Shown here in pieces: positions 4,768-13,210 of a DNA stretch of 13,426 nucleotides. The position numbers and the translations under genes were made by a program. The DNA comes from Planctomycetota bacterium (lineage in GTDB: Bacteria; Planctomycetota; Brocadiia; JAJRTI01), in assembly GCA_024278415.1 (NCBI GenBank), contig JAJRTI010000449.1, positions 1 through 13,426 of the forward strand, read 5' to 3'. Position 1 is the stretch's first letter. Each line of letters begins with the position of its first letter. The notes under the pieces are model-generated. The model had not been told where the DNA came from. It did not search any database and saw only the letters and a program-made list of their open reading frames with translations.

Positions 4768-6105
4768 ATGAAAGCGTTGCGCTACATTGTTCTCTTCCTG
4801 CTGCCTCTGATCATCTTGGGCCTGGGCTACCTTGGGTTCAGGAAGCTCAAGTCCCTGCGCCGGCCACCACAAAAGCGCGAGGCGATGGCGATCGTGCCCG
4901 AAGTGCGCTTGTACCGCGTCGTGCCCAAGCCGGTGCAACTCATGGTGACGGGGTACGGCACGAGCCGCTTCCGCCGCGAGATCCCCGTTGCGCCGGAGGT
5001 ATCGGGCCGGGTCGTAAAGGCGTCGCCGCGGCTGCGCGTGGGAGCATTCATCCCCAAGGGGGAATTGCTTCTGGAGATCGACCCGACCAACTACCGCAAC
5101 GCACTGACGGCCGCCCAGGCAGAGGAGGCCAAGGCCCAAGCACTGCTGGTGCAGCTTCGGCAGCAGGAGAAGAACGCGAAGCGCCAGATCGAGGTCATGC
5201 GAGAAAACGCGAAACTCGCGCAGCAGGACTGGAAACGCTTGGAGGGGCTGGTGAAGACGGGCGCTTCAACCGAGCAGGAGCAGGAGTCCGCGCACCGGGC
5301 GTATCTCCTCCAGCAGACCACAGTCGTGAAGTTCGAGAACGACCTCGCGCTCATTCCGCCACAGATCCAAGAGGCCGAGGCCGCGCTCCAATCGGCCCAA
5401 GCCCGGGTGGGTGACGCGCAGGCCGACCTCGACCGCACGCGCATCGTATGCCCCTTCCCTGCCCGGGTCATGGCCCAGTCCGTGGAGGTGGGGCAAGTCG
5501 TATCCCGGAACGAAACGGTGGCGCGCATCGCCGATATCACGGTGGCTGAAGTGCCAGTCGTGATCGAGCCGGCCGAGCTTGACTACCTCGCGTTCTCGCC
5601 CCAGGACCTCGAGAGCGGTGTCCATCCGGGACGATGCTTCCCCGCCAAGGTGCAGTGGGTGGGCGACAACCACGGGCACGTGTGGCAAGGCCACGTGACG
5701 CGTATCGAGCCGGTGGACAGCCGCACGCGCACCGTGCCGGTGGTGGTGCAGGTGGACAATCCCTGGGAGGCTGGCCCGGATCCAAGCCACCCGCCGTTCC
5801 TGTCCGGCATGTACTGCCGCGTCGACATCGACGGCCGCGAGGTCAAGGACGCGCTCGCCATTCCTCGCTCTGCGCTGCGCGAGGGCGGCAAGGCTTACAT
5901 CTGCCGTGACGGCCGCCTCAAGATCGTGCAGGTCGCGGTGCGTTACCGCATGGAAGACACGCTCATCGTGGCCAGCGGCATTGAGCCCGGCGACCGCGTT
6001 ATCGTCTCGCCGCTGTCGTTCCCTGTGAATGGCATGAAGCTCAAGCCGCTCGACAAGGAGCAACGGGACGCGGAGCAAACGATGGGGAAGGAGCCGGCGC
6101 CGTGA
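4768..6105 (+). CDS. RND efflux periplasmic adaptor (membrane fusion protein, HlyD/AcrA family)
   Basis: This 445-residue protein should bridge the inner-membrane pump encoded next to an outer-membrane channel. One N-terminal membrane anchor (about residues 5-24, no lipobox) is followed by a first lipoyl half-motif (VAPEVSGRVVKASPRLRVGAFIPKGE, about 74-99). An alpha-helical hairpin follows (about 112-225, rich in Gln, Glu, Lys and Ala). The second lipoyl half is at about 226-255 (CPFPARVMAQSVEVGQVVSRNE). A beta-barrel carries RIEPVDSRTRTVPVVVQVDNP (about 312-332), and a membrane-proximal domain follows (DALAIPRSALREGGKAYI). Length and order are normal for the family. The start at 4768 is chosen because GAGGGA lies 7 bases upstream and the membrane anchor follows at once; an earlier in-frame ATG at 4513 only adds chance sequence. 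Its stop overlaps the pump start by 4 bases. The transported substrate cannot be read from sequence. Confidence 0.93.
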   Translation: MKALRYIVLFLLPLIILGLGYLGFRKLKSLRRPPQKREAMAIVPEVRLYRVVPKPVQLMVTGYGTSRFRREIPVAPEVSGRVVKASPRLRVGAFIPKGELLLEIDPTNYRNALTAAQAEEAKAQALLVQLRQQEKNAKRQIEVMRENAKLAQQDWKRLEGLVKTGASTEQEQESAHRAYLLQQTTVVKFENDLALIPPQIQEAEAALQSAQARVGDAQADLDRTRIVCPFPARVMAQSVEVGQVVSRNETVARIADITVAEVPVVIEPAELDYLAFSPQDLESGVHPGRCFPAKVQWVGDNHGHVWQGHVTRIEPVDSRTRTVPVVVQVDNPWEAGPDPSHPPFLSGMYCRVDIDGREVKDALAIPRSALREGGKAYICRDGRLKIVQVAVRYRMEDTLIVASGIEPGDRVIVSPLSFPVNGMKLKPLDKEQRDAEQTMGKEPAP

Positions 6106-9100
6106 AGGCTGCGATCAATGCCGCGGCGCGGCATCCAGTCTTAGCGAACCTGCTCATGGTCGTGCTGCTCGCGGCCGGGTTCATGTCTGCGCAGAGGCTG
6201 CCGCGGGAGGTGTTTCCGGAGTTCTCCCTGGATCGTATTCTCGTGACCGTACCCTACCCCGGAGCGTCGCCCGAGGAGACGGAGGAGGCCATCTGCCTCA
6301 AGATCGAGGAGGCCATCGAGGGCGTCGATGGCATCAAGAAGGTCGAATCCACCGCGTCGGAGAACGTGGGCACCGTCGTCGTGGAGTTGCTGCCTAGTGT
6401 GCGCGACGTGTCCAAGGTCAAGGACGACATCAAGAGCCGTATCGACCAGATCACAACGTTTCCCGACGACGCGGAGGAGCCGCGCATCGAGGAGTTGTTG
6501 CTCAAGCGGCACGTGATCAACGTGGCGCTCTACGGCGACGCGCCCGAAGCCACCTTGCGCGAGATGGCCCGGCGCATGAAGGACGAGTTGCTGGCCCTGG
6601 ACGGCATCTCGCAGGTGTCGTTCCTGGGGGTGCGGGATTACCAGATCAGCATCGAGATCCCCGAGGTCGAATTGAGGCGCTATGGCCTGACGCTGGACCA
6701 AGTCGCACGGTGTGTTGCCCGCAACTGTGTGAATGTGCCGGGCGGGACCGTGCGTGCGGCCGACCAACAGATCAAGATCGAGACCAAAGGCCGGCGCTAC
6801 CGGGGGCTCGATTTCGAGAAGATCGTGCTCGTGACCCGGCCCGACGGCACACAACTCACGATCGGCGACATCGGACGCGTCGTGGACGCGTTCGAGGAAG
6901 ACGACCGCTACGGCCGGTTCGATGGCAAGCCAGCCGTCCTCCTCGTCGTGCACAAGACGGGCGACGAAGACGCGATCCAGATCTCCAGCCTCGTTCGGAA
7001 CTACGTGCGCGAAGAGCGCAAGCGCCTGCCCGACGGCCTGCACGTCACCACGTGGACGGACACGTCGACGTACATCGAAGATCGTATCGATCTGCTCCTG
7101 CGCAACGGCCGGGTGGGCATCGTGCTCGTCTTCGCGGCGCTGTGGTTCTTCCTGTGCCTGCGGCTGTCATTCTGGGTGTCGTTGGGCATTCCTGTATCGT
7201 TTGCAGCCGCGCTGTGTGGCCTGTGGCTCACCGGCGGCAGCCTCAACATGCTCAGCCTCTTCGGGTTCATCATGGCCCTCGGATTGGTGGTGGACGACGC
7301 GATCGTGATCGGGGAGAACGTGCACCGGCACCAACAGGCGGGCGACTCGCTCGTGGACGGAGCCGTGGTGGGCACGACCGAGATGGCGCTTCCGGTGCTG
7401 GGCGCGGTCAGCACGACGGTCGTGGCGTTCGTGCCGCTCATGTTCGTGTCGGGGATCATGGGCAAGTTCATCGCGGTGCTGCCGGTGGCCGTCATCGGCA
7501 CGCTCATCGGCTCCACGATCGAGAGCCTCTTCATCTTGCCGGCCCACTTGGCTCATCAGAGCAAACTGCCGTGGGCGCCTGGCTTCATCACGCACACCGC
7601 CGAGCGCATGCGCGGCTGGCTCGACCGCCTCGTGGACGGGGTTATCTACCGCGTCTACTTTCCGCTCTACTCGCTTGCGCTCTCAGCCAAGACGACCACG
7701 GTCTGTGTCGCGGTGTTGGTCCTCCTCCTCTGCCTGGGCATGGTGCAGGGCGGCTTGGTGGAGATCAACCTGTTCCCGCGCACGGACTCGGAGATCATCA
7801 TCTCGAGGCTCAGCTTTGCTGAGGGCACGCCCGTGGTGCGGACGGACGCGGCGATTCGGCGCTTGGAGCGCGCCGCCATGGCGCTGAACAGCCACTTCGC
7901 CGCGGCCGGGCATACCAAAGTGGTCAAGAACGTGTATGCGCAGGTAGGCGAATGGTCGGAGGCCGCGGGGCCGGCCGGGCAAGGGCCACACCTGGGGGAA
8001 GTGTGGCTCGAACTGACGCGAGCAGACGCGCGCGACGTGCACAGCCAGGAGATCCTCAACACCTGGCGCAAGCTGACGGGCCGGATACCCGAAACCACGT
8101 CGCACACCTTCACCGCCCTGCGCGGCGGGCCCGGGGGCAAGGCGATCGAGCTTCGCATCAAGGGCTACGATCTGAAGGTGCTCCGCGCGGCAGCCCAAGA
8201 CGCGCGCAACGAACTCGCCAAGTTTGGGGGCTTGGAGGATCTGGAGGACGACTACCGCGCGGGCAAGCCAGAGCTAACGGTCACGCTCAAGCCCACGGCC
8301 CGGCCGCTGGGTGTGACGCTCATGGATCTGGGCCGGCAATTGCGCGCCGGCTATTACGGCGAGGAGGCGTTGCGCATCCAGCGGGGCCGCGACGAGGTCA
8401 AGGTCTACGTGCGCTACCCACGCGAAGAGCGCCGCCGCCTCGCCGACCTCGAGACGATTCGTATCCGCAACCAGGCCGGCCAAGAATTCCCCATCCGCGA
8501 AGTCGCCGACTTCAAGATCACGCGCAAACCCGCGCACATCCAGCGCGAGCAAGGGCGGCGGCGCATCAATGTGTACGCCGACGTGGCCCCCGCGGCCAAC
8601 GCCCGCGAGATCATCGCCGCGTTTAGCAAAGAGGCCCTGCCCAAGCTCCGCGCCCGATACCCGACCGTGCGGTTTGACTTCGAAGGCCAGAAGCAGGAGA
8701 GCCGCGAGTCCGTGCAAAGCCTCATGGCCGGGCTGGTGGTCGCGTTGCTGGTGATCTACGCGATTCTTGCCGTCATCTTCGGCTCCTACGTGCAGCCGGT
8801 CATCATCATGTTCACCATCCCCTTCGGCATGATCGGCGCCGTGCTGGGCCACTGGATCCGCGGGCTCGACCTCACCATGCTCAGCCTCTTTGGCTTGGTC
8901 GCTCTTACCGGCGTAGTCGTCAACGACTCGCTCGTGCTGATCCACCGCATCAACGCGCACGTCACGCGAGGGCTCTCGGTCTACGACGCCGTGCGCCGGG
9001 CCGGGCCAGAGCGGTTCCGCGCCATCATCCTCACCTCCCTCACGACCGTCGCCGGGCTCATGCCCATCATCACCGAGCGGAGCTTCCAGGCCCAGTACGT

Positions 9101-9383
9101 CATTCCCATGGCCGTATCGCTCGCGTTCGGGCTCGCGTTCGCCACGTTGGTCACGCTCTTCGTGGTGCCGTGCCTCTACATGGAGCTGAACGCCGCGCGG
9201 CGCGTGGCCCGATGGCTCGTTCGGGGCTACTGGCCCACCATGGGAGAAGTCGAGCCGCACACCATGCTCTCGCACGAGGCCGAGCCCGTGCGCTCCTTGC
9301 CGCCGCCGACTCAGGCCCTTCCTGATCCGCACAAACAGATCGCGCACGAGCCTGACGCAGACGGCAAGGCCGCGGCCCCATGA
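6102..9383 (+). CDS. RND-family inner-membrane efflux pump (AcrB/MMPL superfamily)
   Basis: This 1093-residue proton-driven pump should export small molecules, lipids or drugs from membrane or periplasm through the adaptor encoded just upstream. It starts with GTG overlapping the adaptor's TGA (GTGA), with AAGGAG 8 bases upstream, so the two are translationally coupled. The first membrane segment is at about residues 13-33. The first periplasmic porter region follows (VTVPYPGASPEETEEAICLKIE and on). Several membrane helices run from about 337 to 480, with the conserved LGLVVDDAIVIGENVHRH; the acidic pair is Asp398-Asp399. The second periplasmic loop spans about 555-875. The last helix block contains FGLVALTGVVVNDSLVLIHRIN, with Asn941-Asp942 where AcrB has Lys940-Asn941; this variant is common in related RND subfamilies. 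A hydrophilic, Pro/His-rich tail of about 55 residues follows the final helix. No outer-membrane channel gene is nearby. Length is normal for the family. Confidence 0.94.
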   Translation: MKAAINAAARHPVLANLLMVVLLAAGFMSAQRLPREVFPEFSLDRILVTVPYPGASPEETEEAICLKIEEAIEGVDGIKKVESTASENVGTVVVELLPSVRDVSKVKDDIKSRIDQITTFPDDAEEPRIEELLLKRHVINVALYGDAPEATLREMARRMKDELLALDGISQVSFLGVRDYQISIEIPEVELRRYGLTLDQVARCVARNCVNVPGGTVRAADQQIKIETKGRRYRGLDFEKIVLVTRPDGTQLTIGDIGRVVDAFEEDDRYGRFDGKPAVLLVVHKTGDEDAIQISSLVRNYVREERKRLPDGLHVTTWTDTSTYIEDRIDLLLRNGRVGIVLVFAALWFFLCLRLSFWVSLGIPVSFAAALCGLWLTGGSLNMLSLFGFIMALGLVVDDAIVIGENVHRHQQAGDSLVDGAVVGTTEMALPVLGAVSTTVVAFVPLMFVSGIMGKFIAVLPVAVIGTLIGSTIESLFILPAHLAHQSKLPWAPGFITHTAERMRGWLDRLVDGVIYRVYFPLYSLALSAKTTTVCVAVLVLLLCLGMVQGGLVEINLFPRTDSEIIISRLSFAEGTPVVRTDAAIRRLERAAMALNSHFAAAGHTKVVKNVYAQVGEWSEAAGPAGQGPHLGEVWLELTRADARDVHSQEILNTWRKLTGRIPETTSHTFTALRGGPGGKAIELRIKGYDLKVLRAAAQDARNELAKFGGLEDLEDDYRAGKPELTVTLKPTARPLGVTLMDLGRQLRAGYYGEEALRIQRGRDEVKVYVRYPREERRRLADLETIRIRNQAGQEFPIREVADFKITRKPAHIQREQGRRRINVYADVAPAANAREIIAAFSKEALPKLRARYPTVRFDFEGQKQESRESVQSLMAGLVVALLVIYAILAVIFGSYVQPVIIMFTIPFGMIGAVLGHWIRGLDLTMLSLFGLVALTGVVVNDSLVLIHRINAHVTRGLSVYDAVRRAGPERFRAIILTSLTTVAGLMPIITERSFQAQYVIPMAVSLAFGLAFATLVTLFVVPCLYMELNAARRVARWLVRGYWPTMGEVEPHTMLSHEAEPVRSLPPPTQALPDPHKQIAHEPDADGKAAAP

Positions 9384-9758
9384 TCGGGCCAGTATGCGAA
9401 CCGCGTGGGCACGAGTGCTGGCCAAGGCCCGCGTCCCGAAGGGCGCTGCTGGGGCCGCGCAACTCGCTGACGTTGGCCGCCTTCCATTGGGCGGGCATTG
9501 CACCCCAGGGCATGTCCGCGCGGCGGCGAACCCGCCTGCATTGACATTCTGCTATCTATCCTCTAAACATAACTATTCAAGGCGTGTATCATACTTGCGG
9601 CCTCGTCATGCAACCGCTCGGCTCATGGCTTGGCCGCAGCCCCCCAGCAACACACCCGAATTCGCTTTAGGGCATGCCAGCGATGCAAGCACCTGAAGAT
9701 GGGATGGACTATCGTGGATACCCAGGCAAGACAGACACAGGCGGGCCGGCCTAGGAGG
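9384..9758. other. Intergenic region between the RND pump and dsbD genes
   Basis: No gene is supported in these 375 bases. Just at the pump stop, GGCCC and GGGCC can pair around the TGA (9376-9392), but no T-run follows. An AT-rich island (9541-9600) stands out from the GC-rich surroundings and probably contains the dsbD promoter. From 9630 the frame into dsbD is open, but its first codons (TTG, then an ATG at 9699) lack a ribosome binding site and precede the signal peptide. Confidence 0.5.
9541..9569 (+). promoter_or_regulatory. Possible housekeeping-type promoter for dsbD
   Basis: A perfect -35 hexamer TTGACA lies at 9541-9546. After 17 bases comes TAAACA, a weak -10 match. A better -10 like TATCAT at 9577-9582 lacks a -35 at the right distance. 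The local AT-richness supports a promoter here, but the exact elements are uncertain. Confidence 0.35.
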
Positions 9759-11993
9759 ATGTGGCCGCGTGCGGCGAAGGCCGCGGCGTTTTGTGCATGC
9801 GTGCTGGCAGCCGCGGCAAGCGCCGGCGAGGAGCCGTTCCAGCCCCGCGCGGTTGTCACGCCCGCCGAGATTGCCCCAGGCCAGTCAGCCACGATCACGG
9901 TCACAATCTCCATCGCGCCCCGCCACTACCTCTACGTTGGCGAGACCTCGCTTCAGGCCGCGGAAGCGCCGGGCCTGAGCTTTGGCAAGGCCGTCATTCC
10001 AAAAGGCACGCCGAAGCTCGACCCGTTCCTCGGCGCGACCGAGGTCTACAAGAAGGAAGCGAAGCTCACGCTTCCCGTGGCCGCCAGTGCGGACGCGAAG
10101 CCGGGCGAACGCACGCTCAAGCTGTCCCTGCGCTACCAGGGGTGCACGGACCGCGCTTGCTTCCTGCCGAAGCAGGTGGCCGTGGAGGCGAAGTTGTCGA
10201 TCTCGGGCAGCACGGATAGGGCCGCCGCGCGCGACGCGGCTTTCGCCGCACTCGACGCGCAACTCGACGCGGCGCAGGCCGCTGCCCCGGCCGCCAAGCA
10301 AGCTGCGAAGCGATTCTCGGTGAGCGCGATCGTCGAGCCGGCCAAGGTCGCACCGGGGCAGAAGGCGATTGTGAAGGTCACCTTCACAATGGCAGCCCGG
10401 CATCATCTCTACGCGAAGGAAACCGGCGTCATCCCGAAAGCCATGCCGGAGGTCACGTTCGGCCAAGTGGCCGTGCCGCCTTGGGAGACGAAGACCGATC
10501 CATACTTGGGCGCGCAGCAAGTGTACAAGAAGCGAGCCGTATTCGAAGCGCCGCTGGTCGTGGACCCGGCCGCCAAGCCCGGCACGAAAACCATCACGCT
10601 CACGGCCAAGTACATGGGGTGCGGACCGACGACGTGCTTCCCGCCGGAAACTGTGGAACTCACCGTGCCGCTTGAGGTGGCGGGCGCGCCGGTGGCGGGA
10701 GCGGCCGCGCTGCCGGCTGTGCAGCCGCCGGCGGACGCCCCCGGCTCGTCGCAGGCCGAGGTGGACCGGCTGCGCGACATCCAGAATCGGTTCGGGTTCA
10801 TCGGCGTGCTCCTCGTGGCGTTCGTGGCGGGGCTGGGCCTCAGTCTCACCCCGTGCGTGTACCCCATGATTCCGGTCACGGTAGGCGTGATCGGTGCGTC
10901 GGGAGCGAAGAGCAAAATGCACGCGTTCGTGCTGTCGCTGCTGTTCGTGCTCGGCATGTCGGTCACGTACGCGGTGCTCGGCGCGGCCGCGGCATCGAGC
11001 GGGGCCTTGTTTGGGTCGTACGGCAACCACCCTGCGGTGCGTGCGACGGTGGCCGGCGTCTTCGCTCTTCTCGCGCTGAGCATGTTCGACGTCTTCTACA
11101 TTCAAATGCCGTCGTCGATCCAGTCGAAGCTGGCGGGGCGCAAGGGCGCGGGCATGGTTGGCGTGTTCATCACCGGCCTTGCGGCCGGCGCGATGGTGGG
11201 TCCGTGCGTGGGCCCGTTCTTGCTCGGCATCCTGCTCTACATCGCGCAGATCGGCGACAAGGTTGCGGGCTTCCTCATCATGTGGAGCGTCGCGCTCGGC
11301 ATGGGCGTGCTGCTCCTCGCGGTCGGCACGTTCTCCGGCGCGGCCGCGGCGCTACCCAAGCCGGGGCGCTGGATGGACGCGGTGAAACACTTCTTCGGCA
11401 TCCTCCTCCTCGGCCTCGCGCTGTACTACCTGAAGACCGTGCTGCCCGCTAAGGCGTTTGTCCTTGGCGTAGACGTGTACCTCATCGGCGTCGGCATCTT
11501 CGTCGCGTCGCTCCTGCCCGCGCCCACCTCCGAGTTGCCCAAGACGTCTCGCCGGCTGCGCATTCTCGGCATCGCCTTGCTCGTCGCCGCGGCCGCGTAC
11601 GTCACCCGGCTCGGGCTCGGCACCCCCGTTTTGCACGAGGCCGGCGGCATCACTTGGTTCACCGACGAAGCCGCTGCGATGGCCCGGGCCCAGGAGCAGA
11701 AGAAGCCGATGATGATCGACTTCCGCGCGGACTGGTGCACGTACTGCCTCAAGCTGGAAGCCGAAACCTTCCCCGACGCCAAAGTCGTCGCGGAGGCGAA
11801 GCGCTTTGTCGCGTTGAAGGTCGACTGCCCGGCCGGCGACGACGCGGCGAAGGCCATCCAGCGGAAGTACGGCGTGCAGGGGTTGCCGACGATTGTGTTC
11901 GTCGATTCGAGCGGCCAGATACTCACCGAGAAGACGATCACAGAGTTTGTCAAACCCGATGTCCTCCTCGCGCGCATGCGCGAGATTGAATGA
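9759..11993 (+). CDS. dsbD: Thiol:disulfide interchange protein DsbD with two N-terminal periplasmic domains
   Basis: DsbD carries electrons from cytoplasmic thioredoxin across the inner membrane to periplasmic thiol proteins. From the start at 9759 it has 744 residues. A signal peptide (about 1-22, ending ASA) precedes two tandem DsbD-alpha domains: residues 24-150 with the pair CTDRAC (Cys129, Cys134), and 186-310 with CGPTTC (Cys288, Cys293). Standard DsbD has one such domain. The membrane domain (about 346-615) has both conserved cysteines, in TPCVYP (Cys366) and VGPCVGPFLLG (Cys483). The C-terminal thioredoxin domain has DWCTYC (Cys660, Cys663) and the cis-proline in GLPTIVF. All redox pairs are present, so it should be active. 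The start is uncertain: AGGAGG abuts this ATG with no spacer, while an ATG at 9699 and a TTG at 9630 lie upstream in frame. Its stop overlaps the next gene by 4 bases. Confidence 0.92.
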   Translation: MWPRAAKAAAFCACVLAAAASAGEEPFQPRAVVTPAEIAPGQSATITVTISIAPRHYLYVGETSLQAAEAPGLSFGKAVIPKGTPKLDPFLGATEVYKKEAKLTLPVAASADAKPGERTLKLSLRYQGCTDRACFLPKQVAVEAKLSISGSTDRAAARDAAFAALDAQLDAAQAAAPAAKQAAKRFSVSAIVEPAKVAPGQKAIVKVTFTMAARHHLYAKETGVIPKAMPEVTFGQVAVPPWETKTDPYLGAQQVYKKRAVFEAPLVVDPAAKPGTKTITLTAKYMGCGPTTCFPPETVELTVPLEVAGAPVAGAAALPAVQPPADAPGSSQAEVDRLRDIQNRFGFIGVLLVAFVAGLGLSLTPCVYPMIPVTVGVIGASGAKSKMHAFVLSLLFVLGMSVTYAVLGAAAASSGALFGSYGNHPAVRATVAGVFALLALSMFDVFYIQMPSSIQSKLAGRKGAGMVGVFITGLAAGAMVGPCVGPFLLGILLYIAQIGDKVAGFLIMWSVALGMGVLLLAVGTFSGAAAALPKPGRWMDAVKHFFGILLLGLALYYLKTVLPAKAFVLGVDVYLIGVGIFVASLLPAPTSELPKTSRRLRILGIALLVAAAAYVTRLGLGTPVLHEAGGITWFTDEAAAMARAQEQKKPMMIDFRADWCTYCLKLEAETFPDAKVVAEAKRFVALKVDCPAGDDAAKAIQRKYGVQGLPTIVFVDSSGQILTEKTITEFVKPDVLLARMREIE

Positions 11994-13210
11994 CCCCCAG
12001 GATCGATAGAGGCACTGCCCCACCCATGGAAACGCATCACGACGAAACCGTCGGCCTGATCTACATGGACCACGCGGCGACCACTCCCGCGCACCCCGAT
12101 GTGTGGCGCGAGATGACCCTGTGGTTCAACGAATACTTCGGCAACCCAGCGACCATGTACGCGCTGGGCGGCATCTGCTACACCGCGGTCGAGAAGAGCC
12201 GCAGCCAGGTGGCCGAGCTGATATCCGCACAGCCCGACGAGATCTATTTCACCTCCGGCGGCACGGAAGCCGACAACTGGGCCATCAAGGGCACGGCCTT
12301 CAAACACGAAGCCAAGGGCAAACACATGATCACGAGCAGCGTCGAGCACCACGCCGTGCTCCACACCTGTGAGTTCATGGAGCGCCGCGGCTTCGAGGTG
12401 ACCTACTTGCCCGTGGATCCGTACGGCATGGTATCGCCAGACGACGTCGCCAAGGCGATTCGGGACGACACGATCCTCGTGACCATCATGCACGCGAACA
12501 ATGAGGTCGGCACCATCAACCCCATCGCCGAGATCGGCAAGATTTGCCGCGAGCGCGGCGTGCTCTTCCATACGGACGCGGTGCAGACCGTGGGCAAGAT
12601 TCCAGTCGACGTGGACGCGTTGAACGCGGACATGCTGTCGATCTCAGGGCACAAGTTCAACGGCCCCAAAGGCGTGGGCGCCATGTATCTCCGCAAGGGC
12701 ACGCGCATCGAGAACTTCATGCACGGTGGAGCCCAGGAGAAGAACAAGCGCGCCGGCACACTGAACGTGCCGGGCATCATTGGTATTGGCAAGGCCGCCG
12801 AACTCGCGGCCCCGAAAATCGAGGCCGAGATGGCGCGTGTGGCCGCCCTGCGGGACCGCCTCAAGGAAGGGGTGCTCGCCCGCATCCCAGACGCACGCTT
12901 CAACGGCCACCCCACGGAGCGCCTGCCCGGCAATGCACACTTCTGCTTCGAGGGCGTTGAAGGCGAAGCGATGATTCTCTGCCTCAGCATGAACCGCGTG
13001 TGCGTATCGTCGGGTTCCGCTTGCACCACCGGCAGCCTCGATCCCTCGCACGTGCTGGGCGCCATGGGCATGCCGCCAGAGCTGGCGCACAGCTCGCTGC
13101 GCTGCACGCTGGGCAGCGAGTCCGCGGACTCGCATATCTCGTACTTCCTCGAAATCTTTCCACCCATCGTCGAGCGGCTACGCACCATGTCGCCGACTTA
13201 CAAGAAGTAA
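11990..13210 (+). CDS. iscS: Cysteine desulfurase (class V aminotransferase fold, NifS/IscS type)
   Basis: This cytoplasmic, PLP-dependent enzyme converts cysteine to alanine and passes the sulfur as persulfide, mainly for Fe-S clusters and tRNA thiolation. From 11990 it has 406 residues. MDHAATTP (26-33) opens the fold. TSGGTEADN (88-96) binds the cofactor phosphate; SVEHHAVLH holds the stacking His120. HANNEVG (168-174), HTDAVQ (Asp196, Gln199) and SGHKFNGPKG (Lys222, the PLP lysine) follow, then RAGTLNV. The catalytic loop SSGSACTTGS carries Cys345 on a long flexible segment, as in group I (NifS/IscS) enzymes. SSLRCTLG closes the active site. All key residues are present. The first ATG overlaps the dsbD stop (ATGA), suggesting translational coupling; METHHDE at 12026 is an alternative start. 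No iscU/nifU partner lies in the window, so NifS versus IscS cannot be settled. Confidence 0.93.
   Translation: MTPRIDRGTAPPMETHHDETVGLIYMDHAATTPAHPDVWREMTLWFNEYFGNPATMYALGGICYTAVEKSRSQVAELISAQPDEIYFTSGGTEADNWAIKGTAFKHEAKGKHMITSSVEHHAVLHTCEFMERRGFEVTYLPVDPYGMVSPDDVAKAIRDDTILVTIMHANNEVGTINPIAEIGKICRERGVLFHTDAVQTVGKIPVDVDALNADMLSISGHKFNGPKGVGAMYLRKGTRIENFMHGGAQEKNKRAGTLNVPGIIGIGKAAELAAPKIEAEMARVAALRDRLKEGVLARIPDARFNGHPTERLPGNAHFCFEGVEGEAMILCLSMNRVCVSSGSACTTGSLDPSHVLGAMGMPPELAHSSLRCTLGSESADSHISYFLEIFPPIVERLRTMSPTYKK

Noticed and set aside
4360..5139. A 259-residue minus-strand frame overlapping the adaptor start
   Set aside because: It runs antisense to the well-supported adaptor gene and has the His/Arg/Leu-rich composition of a GC-rich shadow frame, with no recognisable domain.
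8274..9503. A 409-residue minus-strand open frame opposite the pump gene
   Set aside because: It is antisense to a clear RND pump. Its His/Asp/Arg/Gly-rich make-up comes from the codon pattern of the pump strand.
9885..11105. A 406-residue minus-strand open frame opposite dsbD
   Set aside because: It is an antisense shadow, very rich in Arg and His, while dsbD on the other strand has all its family motifs.
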